The position numbers and the translations under genes are program-made. From Paenisporosarcina quisquiliarum (lineage in GTDB: Bacteria; Bacillota; Bacilli; Bacillales_A; Planococcaceae), in contig NZ_JAMKBJ010000001.1 of NCBI RefSeq assembly GCF_027563315.1, positions 248,001 to 312,000 on the forward strand: a stretch of 64,000 nt of DNA, in the 5' to 3' direction. Positions 37,563 through 45,794 of the stretch are shown piece after piece (the stretch's first letter is position 1; each line of letters opens with the position of its first letter). The notes under the pieces are model-generated. The model had not been told where the DNA came from. It did not search any database and worked only from the letters and a program-made list of their open reading frames with translations.

Positions 37563-38246
37563 TTATTTTTCATCCACCGGTGTCATTCGCTTGGCGATAT
37601 ATCCAAATGGTGTACCAAGGATCGACACGAGGAACTTCAATACATAAGTAGAGATAAAGACACTTAACCAAACGTCTGTCGGATAAACTCCCCAGAATGC
37701 AATGGAAGTGAAAATCAGGGTATCAAGTAATTGGCTGAGCATTGTTGATCCATTGTTACGAATCCAAAATGCGCCATCCGACGGAAACAGCTTACGCAAG
37801 AAGCTGAATATAAGTACATCAGTGTATTGACTGACGAGATAGGCAATCATACTACCAAGCGCGATTCGAGGAATCAATCCAAAGATTGTGGATAGGGATT
37901 CCTGTGCAAAATCGTCAGCAGCTGGTTGGAACAAGAGCACCATTTGCATGATGACCGTCATCATTAAAAGAGATATAAAACCTAACCATACCGCTTTTTT
38001 AGCTTCTTTTTTTCCGTATTTTTCGTTCAATATATCAGTGACTAGAAAAATACTGCCATAAATCGCATTTCCAAGTGTAGCCGTCAGACCGAAAATTTCA
38101 ATTAGCTTTGTTACTTGTATATTTGCCAAAACAGTAGCAAATCCAACCCAGACGAATAAGCCAGTTCTGCCAAAAAATTTATACAAGATCAACACGAATA
38201 GCATGTTGACTATTGCAAATCCTAAGCCAAGCATTTCATTAAACAT
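37563..38246 (-). CDS. queuosine precursor transporter (YpdP/YhhQ, VUT family)
   Basis: 227 residues, six predicted membrane helices, with the family segments GNAIYGSIFLVTDILNEKYGKKEA and SNG-like DTLIFTSIAFWG. The family imports preQ0/preQ1 or queuine for tRNA queuosine modification. This assignment is independently supported by a preQ1 class I riboswitch that overlaps its ribosome-binding site. ATG at 38246 follows CAGGAGG, which is the 3' end of the aptamer. Heads an operon with the RNase HI-like gene. Confidence 0.92.
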   Translation of the reverse strand: MFNEMLGLGFAIVNMLFVLILYKFFGRTGLFVWVGFATVLANIQVTKLIEIFGLTATLGNAIYGSIFLVTDILNEKYGKKEAKKAVWLGFISLLMMTVIMQMVLLFQPAADDFAQESLSTIFGLIPRIALGSMIAYLVSQYTDVLIFSFLRKLFPSDGAFWIRNNGSTMLSQLLDTLIFTSIAFWGVYPTDVWLSVFISTYVLKFLVSILGTPFGYIAKRMTPVDEK

Positions 38247-38251
38247 AAAAA

Positions 38252-38294
38252 TCCTCCTGTAGTTTTGATAACGCGGGATGTTTACGAACCGCGA
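38252..38294 (-). promoter_or_regulatory. preQ1 class I riboswitch
   Basis: Read on the minus strand: stem CGCGG / CCGCG enclosing TTCGTAAACAT, followed by the A-rich strand TTATCAAAACTA and then CAGGAGG. This is the pseudoknot layout of preQ1-I aptamers; the tail is very close to that of the Thermoanaerobacter tengcongensis aptamer. The GGAGG ribosome site is part of the 3' strand, so ligand binding should hide it (translational OFF). The downstream gene is a queuosine-precursor transporter, which fits. Confidence 0.88.
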
Positions 38295-38321
38295 AAAAAC
38301 GTGTTGTTTTCCAACTTGACT

Positions 38322-38350
38322 ATTATAATGTCAGTTGCAAGCAAATGCAA
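38322..38350 (-). promoter_or_regulatory. promoter of the preQ1-controlled operon
   Basis: Minus strand TTGCAT (38350-38345), 17-base spacer, TATAAT (38327-38322). Transcription would start about 20 bases before the aptamer. Confidence 0.75.
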
Positions 38351-38438
38351 CGAGGGTGTAAGATAAAGTAGCACTTTCTTAAGTTAAGGATTGAAAAGCA
38401 ACGACGTGTTTCAATTGTAATGAAAGGATGAAGCAATT

Positions 38439-38630
38439 TTGAACAAAATGACAGTTATCAGTGAAATTGATGATTTGCTTGAGACTTATTGCGACGGTTG
38501 CTTCATTAAAAGAGAACTTAAACTGAACGGTGGTAAAACGATGGCGCACCGTTTTTGTATAAATAGTTGTACCGTTGGTGACCAATTGCAATTTTTGGGG
38601 CAAGAGCTCAACAAAGTAAAAATGAAATAA
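38439..38630 (+). CDS. small zinc-finger protein (DUF2602 type)
   Basis: 63 residues with cysteines in CDGCFIKREL, RFCINSC and the conserved middle GGKTMAHRFC, the pattern of the C2HC-like zinc-finger family found in Bacilli. The N-terminal helix (MTVISEIDDLLETY) and C-terminal helix flank the metal site. Function unknown. TTG 38439 is used with AAAGGATG upstream; the internal ATG at 38448 is too far from any ribosome site. Ends at a hairpin shared with the convergent csp gene. Confidence 0.8.
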   Translation: MNKMTVISEIDDLLETYCDGCFIKRELKLNGGKTMAHRFCINSCTVGDQLQFLGQELNKVKMK

Positions 38631-38640
38631 TAAACAAGAT

Positions 38641-38670
38641 AAAACCCACCAATCGATTGATTGGTGGGTC
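38641..38670. terminator. hairpin between zinc-finger gene and convergent csp
   Basis: AACCCACCAATCGATTGATTG-type stem (ACCCACCAAT / ATTGGTGGGT). The better T run (TTTTAT) is on the minus strand, so it mainly ends the csp gene at 38678. Confidence 0.8.
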
Positions 38671-38677
38671 AACTTTA

Positions 38678-38881
38678 TTATGTAATCAAAAAGACATTTG
38701 CGGCTTGTGGACCTCGGTTGCCGTCTATTATTTCAAAGGAGACAACTTGACCTTCATCTAACGTTCGGAACCCATCACCTTGGATTCCAGTAAAATGGAC
38801 GAACACATCTTCACCATCATTGTATTCAATAAAGCCGTAACCTTTTTCATTGTTGAACCATTTTACTTTGCCTTGGTGCAT
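38678..38881 (-). CDS. cold-shock protein (CspA family), second copy
   Basis: 67-residue OB-fold protein with [14 protein letters not shown] and [10 protein letters not shown]; ends VFLIT instead of the NVNKA of the other copy. ATG 38881 behind ATGAGGAGGAAC. Has its own sigma-A promoter about 85 bases upstream and so a shorter leader than the first csp gene. The two genes are about 60 percent identical by eye, pointing to an old duplication rather than a recent one. Confidence 0.95.
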   Translation of the reverse strand: MHQGKVKWFNNEKGYGFIEYNDGEDVFVHFTGIQGDGFRTLDEGQVVSFEIIDGNRGPQAANVFLIT

Positions 38882-38964
38882 GAACGTTCCTCCTCATAAT
38901 ATTCGAGTGAAATGTCAATTTCCAGAACCGCATATAACAAAATATTCTGCGAATGGATGGCTAT

Positions 38965-38993
38965 ACTATACATGAATTGTCGAAAGTAGTCAA
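38965..38993 (-). promoter_or_regulatory. promoter of second csp gene
   Basis: Minus strand TTGACT (38993-38988), 17-base spacer, TATAGT (38970-38965). Confidence 0.72.
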
Positions 38994-39087
38994 TTCTCTG
39001 TCAATTCACTCTGTTGCGATTTTAGTTGCATCTATGCAATGATACTATTAGTGAACTTTATTTGTCCGTTAAGGAAGGAAGATCTAA

Positions 39088-39723
39088 TTGAATACGATTG
39101 AAAAGTGCGAACTACTAGTAAAAGATATTTACAATCGATTTGACGCAAGTCATGATTTTCAACATATTGAACGCGTAAGAAAAAACGCACAAATCATCAG
39201 TCAGGAAGAAGGCGCAGTTCGTACTGATTTAATAGAACTTGCTGTACTTCTCCATGATGTCAGTGATGTAAAATACAGTGGCAGTGAAGGTAAAGCTAAA
39301 GAAAATGCCATTCTGGATGAACTTGGTTTACCATTAAGTGATCGCCAAAAAATTGTAGAGATTATCGAATCGGTATCGTTCAGTGGTGGACATGAGAAAG
39401 AAGCCAAAACAATTGAAGCCAAGATTGTTCGTGATGCGGATCGACTGGATGCAATCGGTGCGGTGGGAATTGCCAGAACGTTTGCCTATGGCGGAGCTAA
39501 GGGTAGAAAGTTGTACGATTGGTCTGAAGCAGCAAGAATGAACATGTCCGAATCAGAATACCGATCGCAAAAAACATCTTCCGTGACGCACTTTTACGAG
39601 AAATTACTCTTATTAAAAGATTTAATGGTAACCGAAACAGGAAAAAAATTAGCGTTACAGCGTCATGAATTTATGTTGGCATTTATTGACCAGCTGAAAA
39701 TAGAAACGAGTGAAGAAAAATGA
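39088..39723 (+). CDS. ypgQ: HD-domain phosphohydrolase YpgQ
   Basis: 211 residues. Metal ligands of the HD fold: H22 (ASHDFQHIERV), H56-D57 (LLHDVSD) and a distal Asp in RDADRLDAIGAVGIART. B. subtilis YpgQ has been shown to hydrolyse deoxynucleoside triphosphates with Mn2+, which is the best guess here. TTG 39088 lies behind AAGGAAGGAA. The stop overlaps the start of the ABC-F gene (ATGA), so the two are translationally coupled; ypgR follows. Confidence 0.88.
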   Translation: MNTIEKCELLVKDIYNRFDASHDFQHIERVRKNAQIISQEEGAVRTDLIELAVLLHDVSDVKYSGSEGKAKENAILDELGLPLSDRQKIVEIIESVSFSGGHEKEAKTIEAKIVRDADRLDAIGAVGIARTFAYGGAKGRKLYDWSEAARMNMSESEYRSQKTSSVTHFYEKLLLLKDLMVTETGKKLALQRHEFMLAFIDQLKIETSEEK

Positions 39724-41603
39724 GTCATTTAATAGTTTCAAATTTAACAAAGACAGTAGGAGAAAAGACATTATTTGAAAACATTGATTTTACAATTTAT
39801 GCTGGTGAACGAGCAGGGTTAATTGGTGTCAATGGAACAGGAAAGTCAACCTTCCTATCAATCATTTCAAAACAAATTGAGGCAGACAGTTTATCTATGG
39901 ACCATCCAAATCAATACCGTATTGCTTTTTTAGAGCAAGATCCTCAGTTTGATGATGATTTAACCGTACTTCAAGCTGTCTTTAGTGGAGATTCACCTGC
40001 TTTAGTAACGAATCGAAAGTATGAAGATGCTTTAAATAAATTAAGTGAAGATTCCTCTTCTGTTGAATATCAAGATGCGTACATGGAAATCCAATCTCAA
40101 ATGGATTTAAATAATGCTTGGGATATTAATTCGATGGCTAAGACAGCATTACAAAACCTTGGTATAGATATGTTTGACCGTAAAGTGAATGAACTTTCTG
40201 GCGGACAACTTAAACGTGTTGCATTAGCTAAAGTGTTAGTGGAACCAGCAGATTTAATATTACTAGATGAGCCAACAAACCATCTCGATGTTCAATCTTC
40301 AAAATGGTTGCAAGAAAGTTTAGCGCGTCTATCAAGTGCAATTATTTTCGTAACCCATGATCGCTACTTTTTAGATGGAGTATCTACACATATCTATGAA
40401 ATTGCTGACCAAACCATGTATACACATCGTGGAAATTATGGAGATTATTTAGAAGCAAGAGCTATTCGTGAAGATATGGCTGCGTCTTCTCAGTTAAAAC
40501 TACAAAACCGTTTCCGTTCAGAGTTGAAATGGATTCGTCGTGGAGCCAAGGCAAGAACAACAAAACAAAAAGCTCGTATCCAACGGTTTGATAAATTGGA
40601 TGAGCAAATGGAACGCCACAATGACAACACATCTTTAGAAATGAATCTAGCTACAACTCGTTTAGGGAAGAAAGTACTTGAAGGAATTAATCTATCAAAA
40701 GCATATGAAAACAAACAAATCATTAAAGATTTTTCTTTCCTATTACAGCCTGGTGATCGCATTGGTATTGTCGGACCGAATGGTGCTGGTAAGAGTACGC
40801 TAATTAATATGTTAGCAGAGAAAATACTGCCTGATAGTGGAGAATTGAGTGTTGGACAAACCGTTAAAATTGCTCATTTTGAGCAAACGATACCTCCAAT
40901 GAATCCAAATACGCGTATGATTGAATATGTCCGAGAATCTTCAAATGATATTGAAGGTTCCGATGGAGTAAGGCATTCTGCTGCCCAAATGCTAGAACGA
41001 TTCTTGTTTCCACTTAAAGTTCACGGAACTCCAATTGGGAAATTGTCAGGTGGAGAACGCAAAAGACTTCATTTGCTTAAACTTCTAATGGAACAACCAA
41101 ACGTTTTGCTACTGGATGAGCCAACAAATGATTTGGATATTCAAACATTATCAGTGCTGGAAGATTTCATCGAACAATTCCCCGGGGTTGTAATTACAAT
41201 TTCTCATGATCGCTTTTTCCTTGATCGAATCGCGAAAAAGTTATGGGTTCTTGATGGAAAAGGAAATACACGAGAAGTACAAGAGATTTATTCTGACTTC
41301 CTTGAACAAGCACCAGAAATTCTGGTTGAACCAGTAGTTATTGTTGAACAACAACCAGAACCAGTTAAAACGAAAGAACCAAAGAAAAAATTATCTTTTA
41401 AAGAGCAAAAAGAATGGGAAACCATTGAATCAGATATTGAAAAAATAGAAGAGGCAATCATCGTTGCGGAAAAAGAAGTAGAATCTGCTGGTGCAGACTT
41501 TGAAAAATTGCAAAAAGCAACGAACCAACTAGAAGCATTAAATGAGCAATATAATCACTTAATTGAACGATGGGGTTACCTGCAAGAAATTATTGGGTCT
41601 TAA
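39720..41603 (+). CDS. yfmR: ABC-F type ribosome-associated ATPase (YfmR/Uup type)
   Basis: 627 residues with two ABC domains and no membrane segment. Domain 1: GVNGTGKST (36-44), LSGGQLKRVALA, LLDEPTNHLD; domain 2: GPNGAGKST, LSGGERKRLHLL, LLDEPTNDLD. Between them is the charged P-site-tRNA-interaction linker (WIRRGAKARTTKQKARIQRF), and after domain 2 a C-terminal coiled coil (about 555-627) typical of Uup/YfmR. Such proteins relieve stalled ribosomes at difficult sequences. Overlaps ypgQ by four bases. Confidence 0.92.
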   Translation: MSHLIVSNLTKTVGEKTLFENIDFTIYAGERAGLIGVNGTGKSTFLSIISKQIEADSLSMDHPNQYRIAFLEQDPQFDDDLTVLQAVFSGDSPALVTNRKYEDALNKLSEDSSSVEYQDAYMEIQSQMDLNNAWDINSMAKTALQNLGIDMFDRKVNELSGGQLKRVALAKVLVEPADLILLDEPTNHLDVQSSKWLQESLARLSSAIIFVTHDRYFLDGVSTHIYEIADQTMYTHRGNYGDYLEARAIREDMAASSQLKLQNRFRSELKWIRRGAKARTTKQKARIQRFDKLDEQMERHNDNTSLEMNLATTRLGKKVLEGINLSKAYENKQIIKDFSFLLQPGDRIGIVGPNGAGKSTLINMLAEKILPDSGELSVGQTVKIAHFEQTIPPMNPNTRMIEYVRESSNDIEGSDGVRHSAAQMLERFLFPLKVHGTPIGKLSGGERKRLHLLKLLMEQPNVLLLDEPTNDLDIQTLSVLEDFIEQFPGVVITISHDRFFLDRIAKKLWVLDGKGNTREVQEIYSDFLEQAPEILVEPVVIVEQQPEPVKTKEPKKKLSFKEQKEWETIESDIEKIEEAIIVAEKEVESAGADFEKLQKATNQLEALNEQYNHLIERWGYLQEIIGS

Positions 41604-41629
41604 TACTATCCAAGTAGGGGGCGTTTTCC

Positions 41630-42748
41630 GTGAAAATACTTACAATTGAACCGACACCAAGTCCGAATACCATGAAAGTAATCGTAGACCATGAACTTCC
41701 TTTTGGAAAAAGCTTTAATTATAAAAAGGATGAAAGTTCAGAGGCACCTAATGAAATCGTCTCCATTTTAAATATACCTGGCGTTAAAGGAATCTATCAT
41801 GTTGCGGATTTTTTAGCAATTGAACGATTGGCTAAAAATGACTGGGAACAAATATTAGCTGAAGTACGAAACGTATTTGGCGAAAATGACCAAGCCATTT
41901 CAAATGGAGTCCAAGTGGACGAGCACTTCGGGGAAGTCTATGTACATGTACAACAAATCAAAGGAATTCCGCTACAAGTAAAAGTTTTTGACCAAACTTC
42001 TGAAGAACGAATCGGATTATCTCCCCGGTTTGTAGAAGCCATGAATGCAAGCATGCAAGATCAGGATGAAAATTATATTTTGCAACGTAAATGGGCAGAT
42101 TTCGGTGTTCGTTATGGTGAGAAAAAAGAAATAGCAGCTCAGATTAAAGAAGAAATCGAAGCTACTTATCCGGAGGCTCGTCTGAGTCAGTTGGTTGAAG
42201 CAGCGAAGAGTCCAAAAAATGAAGGTATTGCTCGTGGTCGAAAAATAAGTCTCGAAGAATTCCAAGTTGATGCATGGGAAGAACGATTCCAATTGCTCGA
42301 TCAAATGGCAGACCCATCTGTCGAAGACTTGCCATTACTGGCCAAAGCATTGGAAGATGAACAAATGTCCATTCGCAGGTTAGCAACCGTTTATCTAGGT
42401 ATGATTGATAACGAAGAAGTCATTCCTTATATGGAAAAGGCGTTACATGATAAAAGTCCATCAGTTAGACGGACAGCAGGGGATTGCATGAGCGATCTTG
42501 GCTTCCCCCAATTTGAAAACGCGATGCAACATGCATTAGCTGATAAAAACAAACTTGTCCGCTGGCGCGCGGCAATGTTCTTATATGAGACAGGAACTGA
42601 AAGTTCTTTACCTGCTCTTCATCAAGCAAAAGAAGATCCTGAATTTGAAGTGAAGCTCCAAGTCAATATGGCGATTGCCCGTATCGAGCAAGGCGAAGAA
42701 GCAAAAGGCTCTGTCTGGAAACAAATGACGGAAGCGAGAAATCAGTAG
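41630..42748 (+). CDS. ypgR: virulence factor C-like protein YpgR (NifU-N plus HEAT repeats)
   Basis: 372 residues. An N-terminal Nfu/NifU-N-like domain (about 1-85, TPSPNTMKVIV and NIPGVKGIYH) is followed by a linker domain and HEAT repeats in the C-terminal third (LAKALEDEQMSIRRLATVYLG, KSPSVRRTAGDC, KNKLVRWRAAMFL). Matches B. subtilis YpgR and staphylococcal CvfC; the biochemical role is unknown. GTG 41630 after GTAGGGGG. Last gene of the ypgQ-yfmR-ypgR operon, ended by a long hairpin. Confidence 0.9.
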   Translation: MKILTIEPTPSPNTMKVIVDHELPFGKSFNYKKDESSEAPNEIVSILNIPGVKGIYHVADFLAIERLAKNDWEQILAEVRNVFGENDQAISNGVQVDEHFGEVYVHVQQIKGIPLQVKVFDQTSEERIGLSPRFVEAMNASMQDQDENYILQRKWADFGVRYGEKKEIAAQIKEEIEATYPEARLSQLVEAAKSPKNEGIARGRKISLEEFQVDAWEERFQLLDQMADPSVEDLPLLAKALEDEQMSIRRLATVYLGMIDNEEVIPYMEKALHDKSPSVRRTAGDCMSDLGFPQFENAMQHALADKNKLVRWRAAMFLYETGTESSLPALHQAKEDPEFEVKLQVNMAIARIEQGEEAKGSVWKQMTEARNQ

Positions 42749-42767
42749 ATTTTATATATAAGTTTAT

Positions 42768-42816
42768 AAAAAATGTTAGCATGTGTGATTCGTATCACAT
42801 TTGCTAACATTTTTTG
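42768..42816. terminator. large bidirectional terminator
   Basis: AAAAAATGTTAGCA pairs with TGCTAACATTTTTT around an inner TGTGAT / ATCACA hairpin. Serves ypgR (plus) and the convergent mraY-like gene (minus). Confidence 0.9.
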
Positions 42817-42903
42817 CTTAACCCATTCAATTGAATAGTCTATTTTTGGTCCGACATCATTGAGCTAGCTTAGTGAACGAAATTGGGATGATTATAACTT
42901 AAT

Positions 42904-43860
42904 TTAAGGATTTAGAAAAAATCTCCAATAAGCTAAACAGATAAAAACACAAAACCAAGAAAAAAATCCAAAAAACGTGACAATTGTATTTTCAGACCAC
43001 TTATATTTTAAGCCAAAGTGATAGTGAATCGGTGTCATTTCGAAAATACGCTTACGAGTTAGTTTAAATGACGAAACTTGCAAAATAACCGAAAGTACTT
43101 CAGCAAAATATATAAAGAACAAAATGGGAATTAAGATTTCAACTTTCTCCAGAACAGCAAGAAATGATAGCGATCCCCCTATAGCCAATGAGCCCGTATC
43201 CCCCATAAAAGCTTTGGCAGGATATATATTATAAATGAGAAAGCCCAGTAAACATCCGATCATAATTAAACTAAAAATTTGCACCTCTGCTCTTTCTGAA
43301 ACCATAAAAAAGAAAAAGTATGTAGGGATTGCAACAACTCCTAAAAGACCGTCTAATCCATCCGTGAAGTTAATGGCATTTGCAGATCCTACGACAAATA
43401 ATGTGATGACAAAAATATATAACACCATTGGAAGCTCCAAGGAAATATTTTTATAAATATTAATACTGGTGTCTACGCCCATTTCGTTGATCATGTAAAA
43501 AAGCAAAGTACCTGTAAAAATAAATTGGAAAATAAGTTTGGTCTTACCTGATACCCCTTCTGGATCTTGACGAGAAGCTTTCCAAAAATCGTCCAAAAAC
43601 CCAATAAAACTAAAAAGAATGTAGGTAATAGACAAAAAATACATTAATGGAGTAGGAGAAATAAAAATTGATACTATAATTCCTACAAACAGAATAATTC
43701 CAAACATTAACGGAGTGCCTTTTTTTAACTGATGATTTGAAGGAAGTTCTTTTCTTATCGGTTGAATGAGGTTAAGTTGTCTCAAAACAGCTATTAATAG
43801 TGGAGATAAAAGTGAAACAACTACAAAAGAAATTAATGCTGGAACTATTTGATTAATCAC
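42904..43860 (-). CDS. MraY-family phospho-MurNAc-pentapeptide translocase, orphan copy
   Basis: 318 residues, about ten membrane helices. Family signatures: FIGFLDDFWK (Asp-rich motif), NAINFTDGLDGL, NIYPAKAFMGDTGSLAIGG, and the C-terminal MTPIHYHF. The last is HHH in typical MraY, so the middle histidine is Tyr here. MraY makes lipid I from UDP-MurNAc-pentapeptide and undecaprenyl phosphate. The gene stands alone, far from a dcw cluster, so it is probably a second MraY or a relative with another sugar substrate. GTG at 43860 follows GGAGTAAA. Confidence 0.85.
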   Translation of the reverse strand: MINQIVPALISFVVVSLLSPLLIAVLRQLNLIQPIRKELPSNHQLKKGTPLMFGIILFVGIIVSIFISPTPLMYFLSITYILFSFIGFLDDFWKASRQDPEGVSGKTKLIFQFIFTGTLLFYMINEMGVDTSINIYKNISLELPMVLYIFVITLFVVGSANAINFTDGLDGLLGVVAIPTYFFFFMVSERAEVQIFSLIMIGCLLGFLIYNIYPAKAFMGDTGSLAIGGSLSFLAVLEKVEILIPILFFIYFAEVLSVILQVSSFKLTRKRIFEMTPIHYHFGLKYKWSENTIVTFFGFFSWFCVFICLAYWRFFLNP

Positions 43861-44325
43861 TTTTCATTTACTCCTTTTCTCTTTACTATCCATAATAAGT
43901 TCTATAAAACGCTTTCATCTCCTCTATTCCATACTACTCAATATACTAATATGTATAAAAATCAGGTTTAATAGTGACTAAATTAATACTATGTAAATGT
44001 ATATTCGAAATGCACGCTTTATAGAAATGAGTTTTGAGAAAGGAATATGTATTAGGGAGATATAAATGAATATTACTATGAAGATGTGTAAAGAGTCCCA
44101 GTAGGCTTGTTTTTTTCATGTTAGTCACCTCATTATTCACTTTATGTAATTAAAGGTGTCTCATACATGTTCGAAAATTTGAATAGAAATGCCCAGCATG
44201 GAATTATTGAAAAATAACATGTAAAAAATATTGAAGAAGTGAAATCTATTGAAATACACGTTATGATAAAGAATGAAAAAGATTATTGCCAAATAAAGCA
44301 ATTAAAACCGAAAGAGGCGAAATAG
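43861..44325. other. 465-bp AT-rich intergenic region
   Basis: Divergent upstream region of the mraY-like gene (minus) and brxA (plus). Apart from one possible 57-codon minus-strand ORF (listed separately) I see no gene, RNA or convincing promoter. The brxA ribosome site (GAGGCGA) is at its right end. Confidence 0.4.
43946..44119 (-). CDS. possible 57-aa leader or small protein upstream of mraY-like gene
   Basis: ORF from ATG 44119 to TAG 43946 with a strong ribosome site GAGGTGA five bases upstream. The product starts MKKTSLLGLF, is unusually rich in His and aromatic residues, and has no recognised homologue. It lies in the same direction 85 bases before the mraY-like gene, so it could be a leader peptide, a small protein or chance. 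Codon use is AT-extreme; treat as tentative. Confidence 0.25.
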   Translation of the reverse strand: MKKTSLLGLFTHLHSNIHLYLPNTYSFLKTHFYKACISNIHLHSINLVTIKPDFYTY

Positions 44326-44763
44326 ATGAATGCATACGATGAGTACATGAAAGAAGTCGTTAAACCTATGAGAGCGGAACTAGTGAATGTTGGCTTTAAG
44401 GAATTGACGACAGCCGAAATGGTGAATGAACATATGGCGGAGGCTAATGGAACATCTTTAGTTGTAATTAATTCAGTTTGTGGATGTGCAGCTGGATTAG
44501 CACGACCTGCAGTTTCTGAAGCTTTGGCTGAAGTGCAAAATAAACCTGAACATCTTGTAACCGTTTTTGCAGGACAAGATCAGGAAGCGACATATCAAAT
44601 GCGCGCTTATTTTGAAGAAGTGCCGCCAAGCTCACCATCCATTGCCATTGTTAAAGATGGTCAGTTAGCTTACTTCATTCCTCGTGAACAAATCGAAGGA
44701 TTTCCGATGGAACAAATCAAAGATCATTTAGTTCAAGTATTGAACCAAGTTACGACTGCGTGA
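44326..44763 (+). CDS. brxA: bacilliredoxin BrxA (YphP family)
   Basis: 145-residue thioredoxin-like protein with the CGC active site (C52-G-C54 in NSVCGCAAGLARPA). Bacilliredoxins remove bacillithiol from oxidised protein cysteines in the cytosol, protecting against oxidative stress. The neighbours ypiP, ypjP, thyA and dfrA reproduce the yphP locus of B. subtilis, which makes BrxA more likely than its paralogue BrxB. ATG 44326 follows AGAGGCGA. The stop overlaps the next start (GTGA). Confidence 0.92.
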   Translation: MNAYDEYMKEVVKPMRAELVNVGFKELTTAEMVNEHMAEANGTSLVVINSVCGCAAGLARPAVSEALAEVQNKPEHLVTVFAGQDQEATYQMRAYFEEVPPSSPSIAIVKDGQLAYFIPREQIEGFPMEQIKDHLVQVLNQVTTA

Positions 44764-45554
44764 AAACGATAGTAACCACTGCCGGCAGGCCAACCGATTT
44801 GACGATACAGCTAGCAAAAAATGCTTCCAGTAAGTTGGGATTGCCTTATATTGACCGTCAGAAAAGAACCGTTACACAATTACAGCAACATTATCAAAGT
44901 GATGTGCTTGTAGCGGCTAAGAGTCGGTGGGAATATCACGGATTAAAGTCAACGGAACCATTCTTTTACCATCCGAGTTCCGCGATGTTCCGATTGAAAC
45001 GAGTAGCTCGTGGTGAACATGATCCATTTCTAGATGTGTGTCAGCTGCAACCGGGGGACTCTTTCCTGGATTGTACACTTGGCTATGCGTCAGATAGCTT
45101 ATTGGCCGCATATGCAGTATGTGAAACGGGTACAATACACGGATGTGAAGCAAACCCTGTTCTTGCATTTATTTTAAATGAAGCTTTTCATGAGGGCCGA
45201 ACTGATCACATGGAATTTAAAACACTTATGAATCGTATTCAGATAATCTCTTCTGATGCTGTCACTTATCTAAAACAATTAGAAGATCAATCAGTTGATG
45301 TAGTTTATATGGATCCGATGTTCGAAACTTCAATAGAGGAGTCAGTTAATATCAGTCCATTACGGGCTTTGGGGATTCAGGATACTTTAAACGAAGAATG
45401 GGTCCACGAAGCGAAACGAGTTGCAAAAAAACGTGTTGTATTAAAAGCACATTATACTTCACCGTGGTTTGAAGAGTTTGATTTTAACCAGATCAAACGC
45501 CCAAATACAAAATTTCATTATGGATTCATAGAAAAAGCTGCCTTCAATAATTGA
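44760..45554 (+). CDS. ypiP: class I SAM-dependent methyltransferase YpiP
   Basis: 264 residues. SAM-binding GDSFLDCTLGYASDSLLAAY (motif I variant) near residue 100, acidic GCEAN strand end, and the catalytic-region motif YMDPMFE. The N-terminal 60 residues are a family-specific domain. Target unknown; the family is conserved in Bacilli and the DPMF motif suggests an amino or ring-nitrogen substrate in nucleic acid. GTG 44760 overlaps the brxA stop by four bases. Terminator immediately downstream. Confidence 0.85.
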   Translation: MKTIVTTAGRPTDLTIQLAKNASSKLGLPYIDRQKRTVTQLQQHYQSDVLVAAKSRWEYHGLKSTEPFFYHPSSAMFRLKRVARGEHDPFLDVCQLQPGDSFLDCTLGYASDSLLAAYAVCETGTIHGCEANPVLAFILNEAFHEGRTDHMEFKTLMNRIQIISSDAVTYLKQLEDQSVDVVYMDPMFETSIEESVNISPLRALGIQDTLNEEWVHEAKRVAKKRVVLKAHYTSPWFEEFDFNQIKRPNTKFHYGFIEKAAFNN

Positions 45555-45568
45555 AGGCAGCTTTTCTT
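45534..45568. terminator. bidirectional terminator
   Basis: AAGCTGCCTTCAAT / ATTGAAGGCAGCTT perfect stem with T and A flanks; ends ypiP on plus and the small membrane peptide gene on minus. Confidence 0.9.
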
Positions 45569-45570
45569 GT

Positions 45571-45648
45571 TTAGTCTGTAAAGTTTAAAGAAGTCAAGTA
45601 CGCAAGCAAAAGTAATAAACCAATGCCGATCACTGTATGCATGTCCAT
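45571..45648 (-). CDS. 25-residue single-helix membrane peptide
   Basis: Minus-strand ORF from ATG 45648 to TAA 45571. The ribosome site GGAGG is seven bases before the ATG. The peptide begins MDMHTVIGIG, has a central hydrophobic run of about 15 residues (LLLLLAYL) and a short polar C-terminus; that is the layout of a single-pass small membrane protein. A possible -10 (TACAAT) lies about 55 bases upstream, and the ypiP hairpin works as terminator in this direction, so the transcript would be about 150 bases. Not a family I know. Confidence 0.6.
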   Translation of the reverse strand: MDMHTVIGIGLLLLLAYLTSLNFTD

Positions 45649-45794
45649 AATAATTCCTCCTACTTAAAAAAACGAAGCTCTTTCTACATTTTTATTGTAC
45701 AATGAATACTAGAAAGATGAAACCTTTTCGTGCTTGAATTCGTATAAGTAATGAAATCTTGTAAAAAATTGTACATACTTGAAGGTGATAATTG

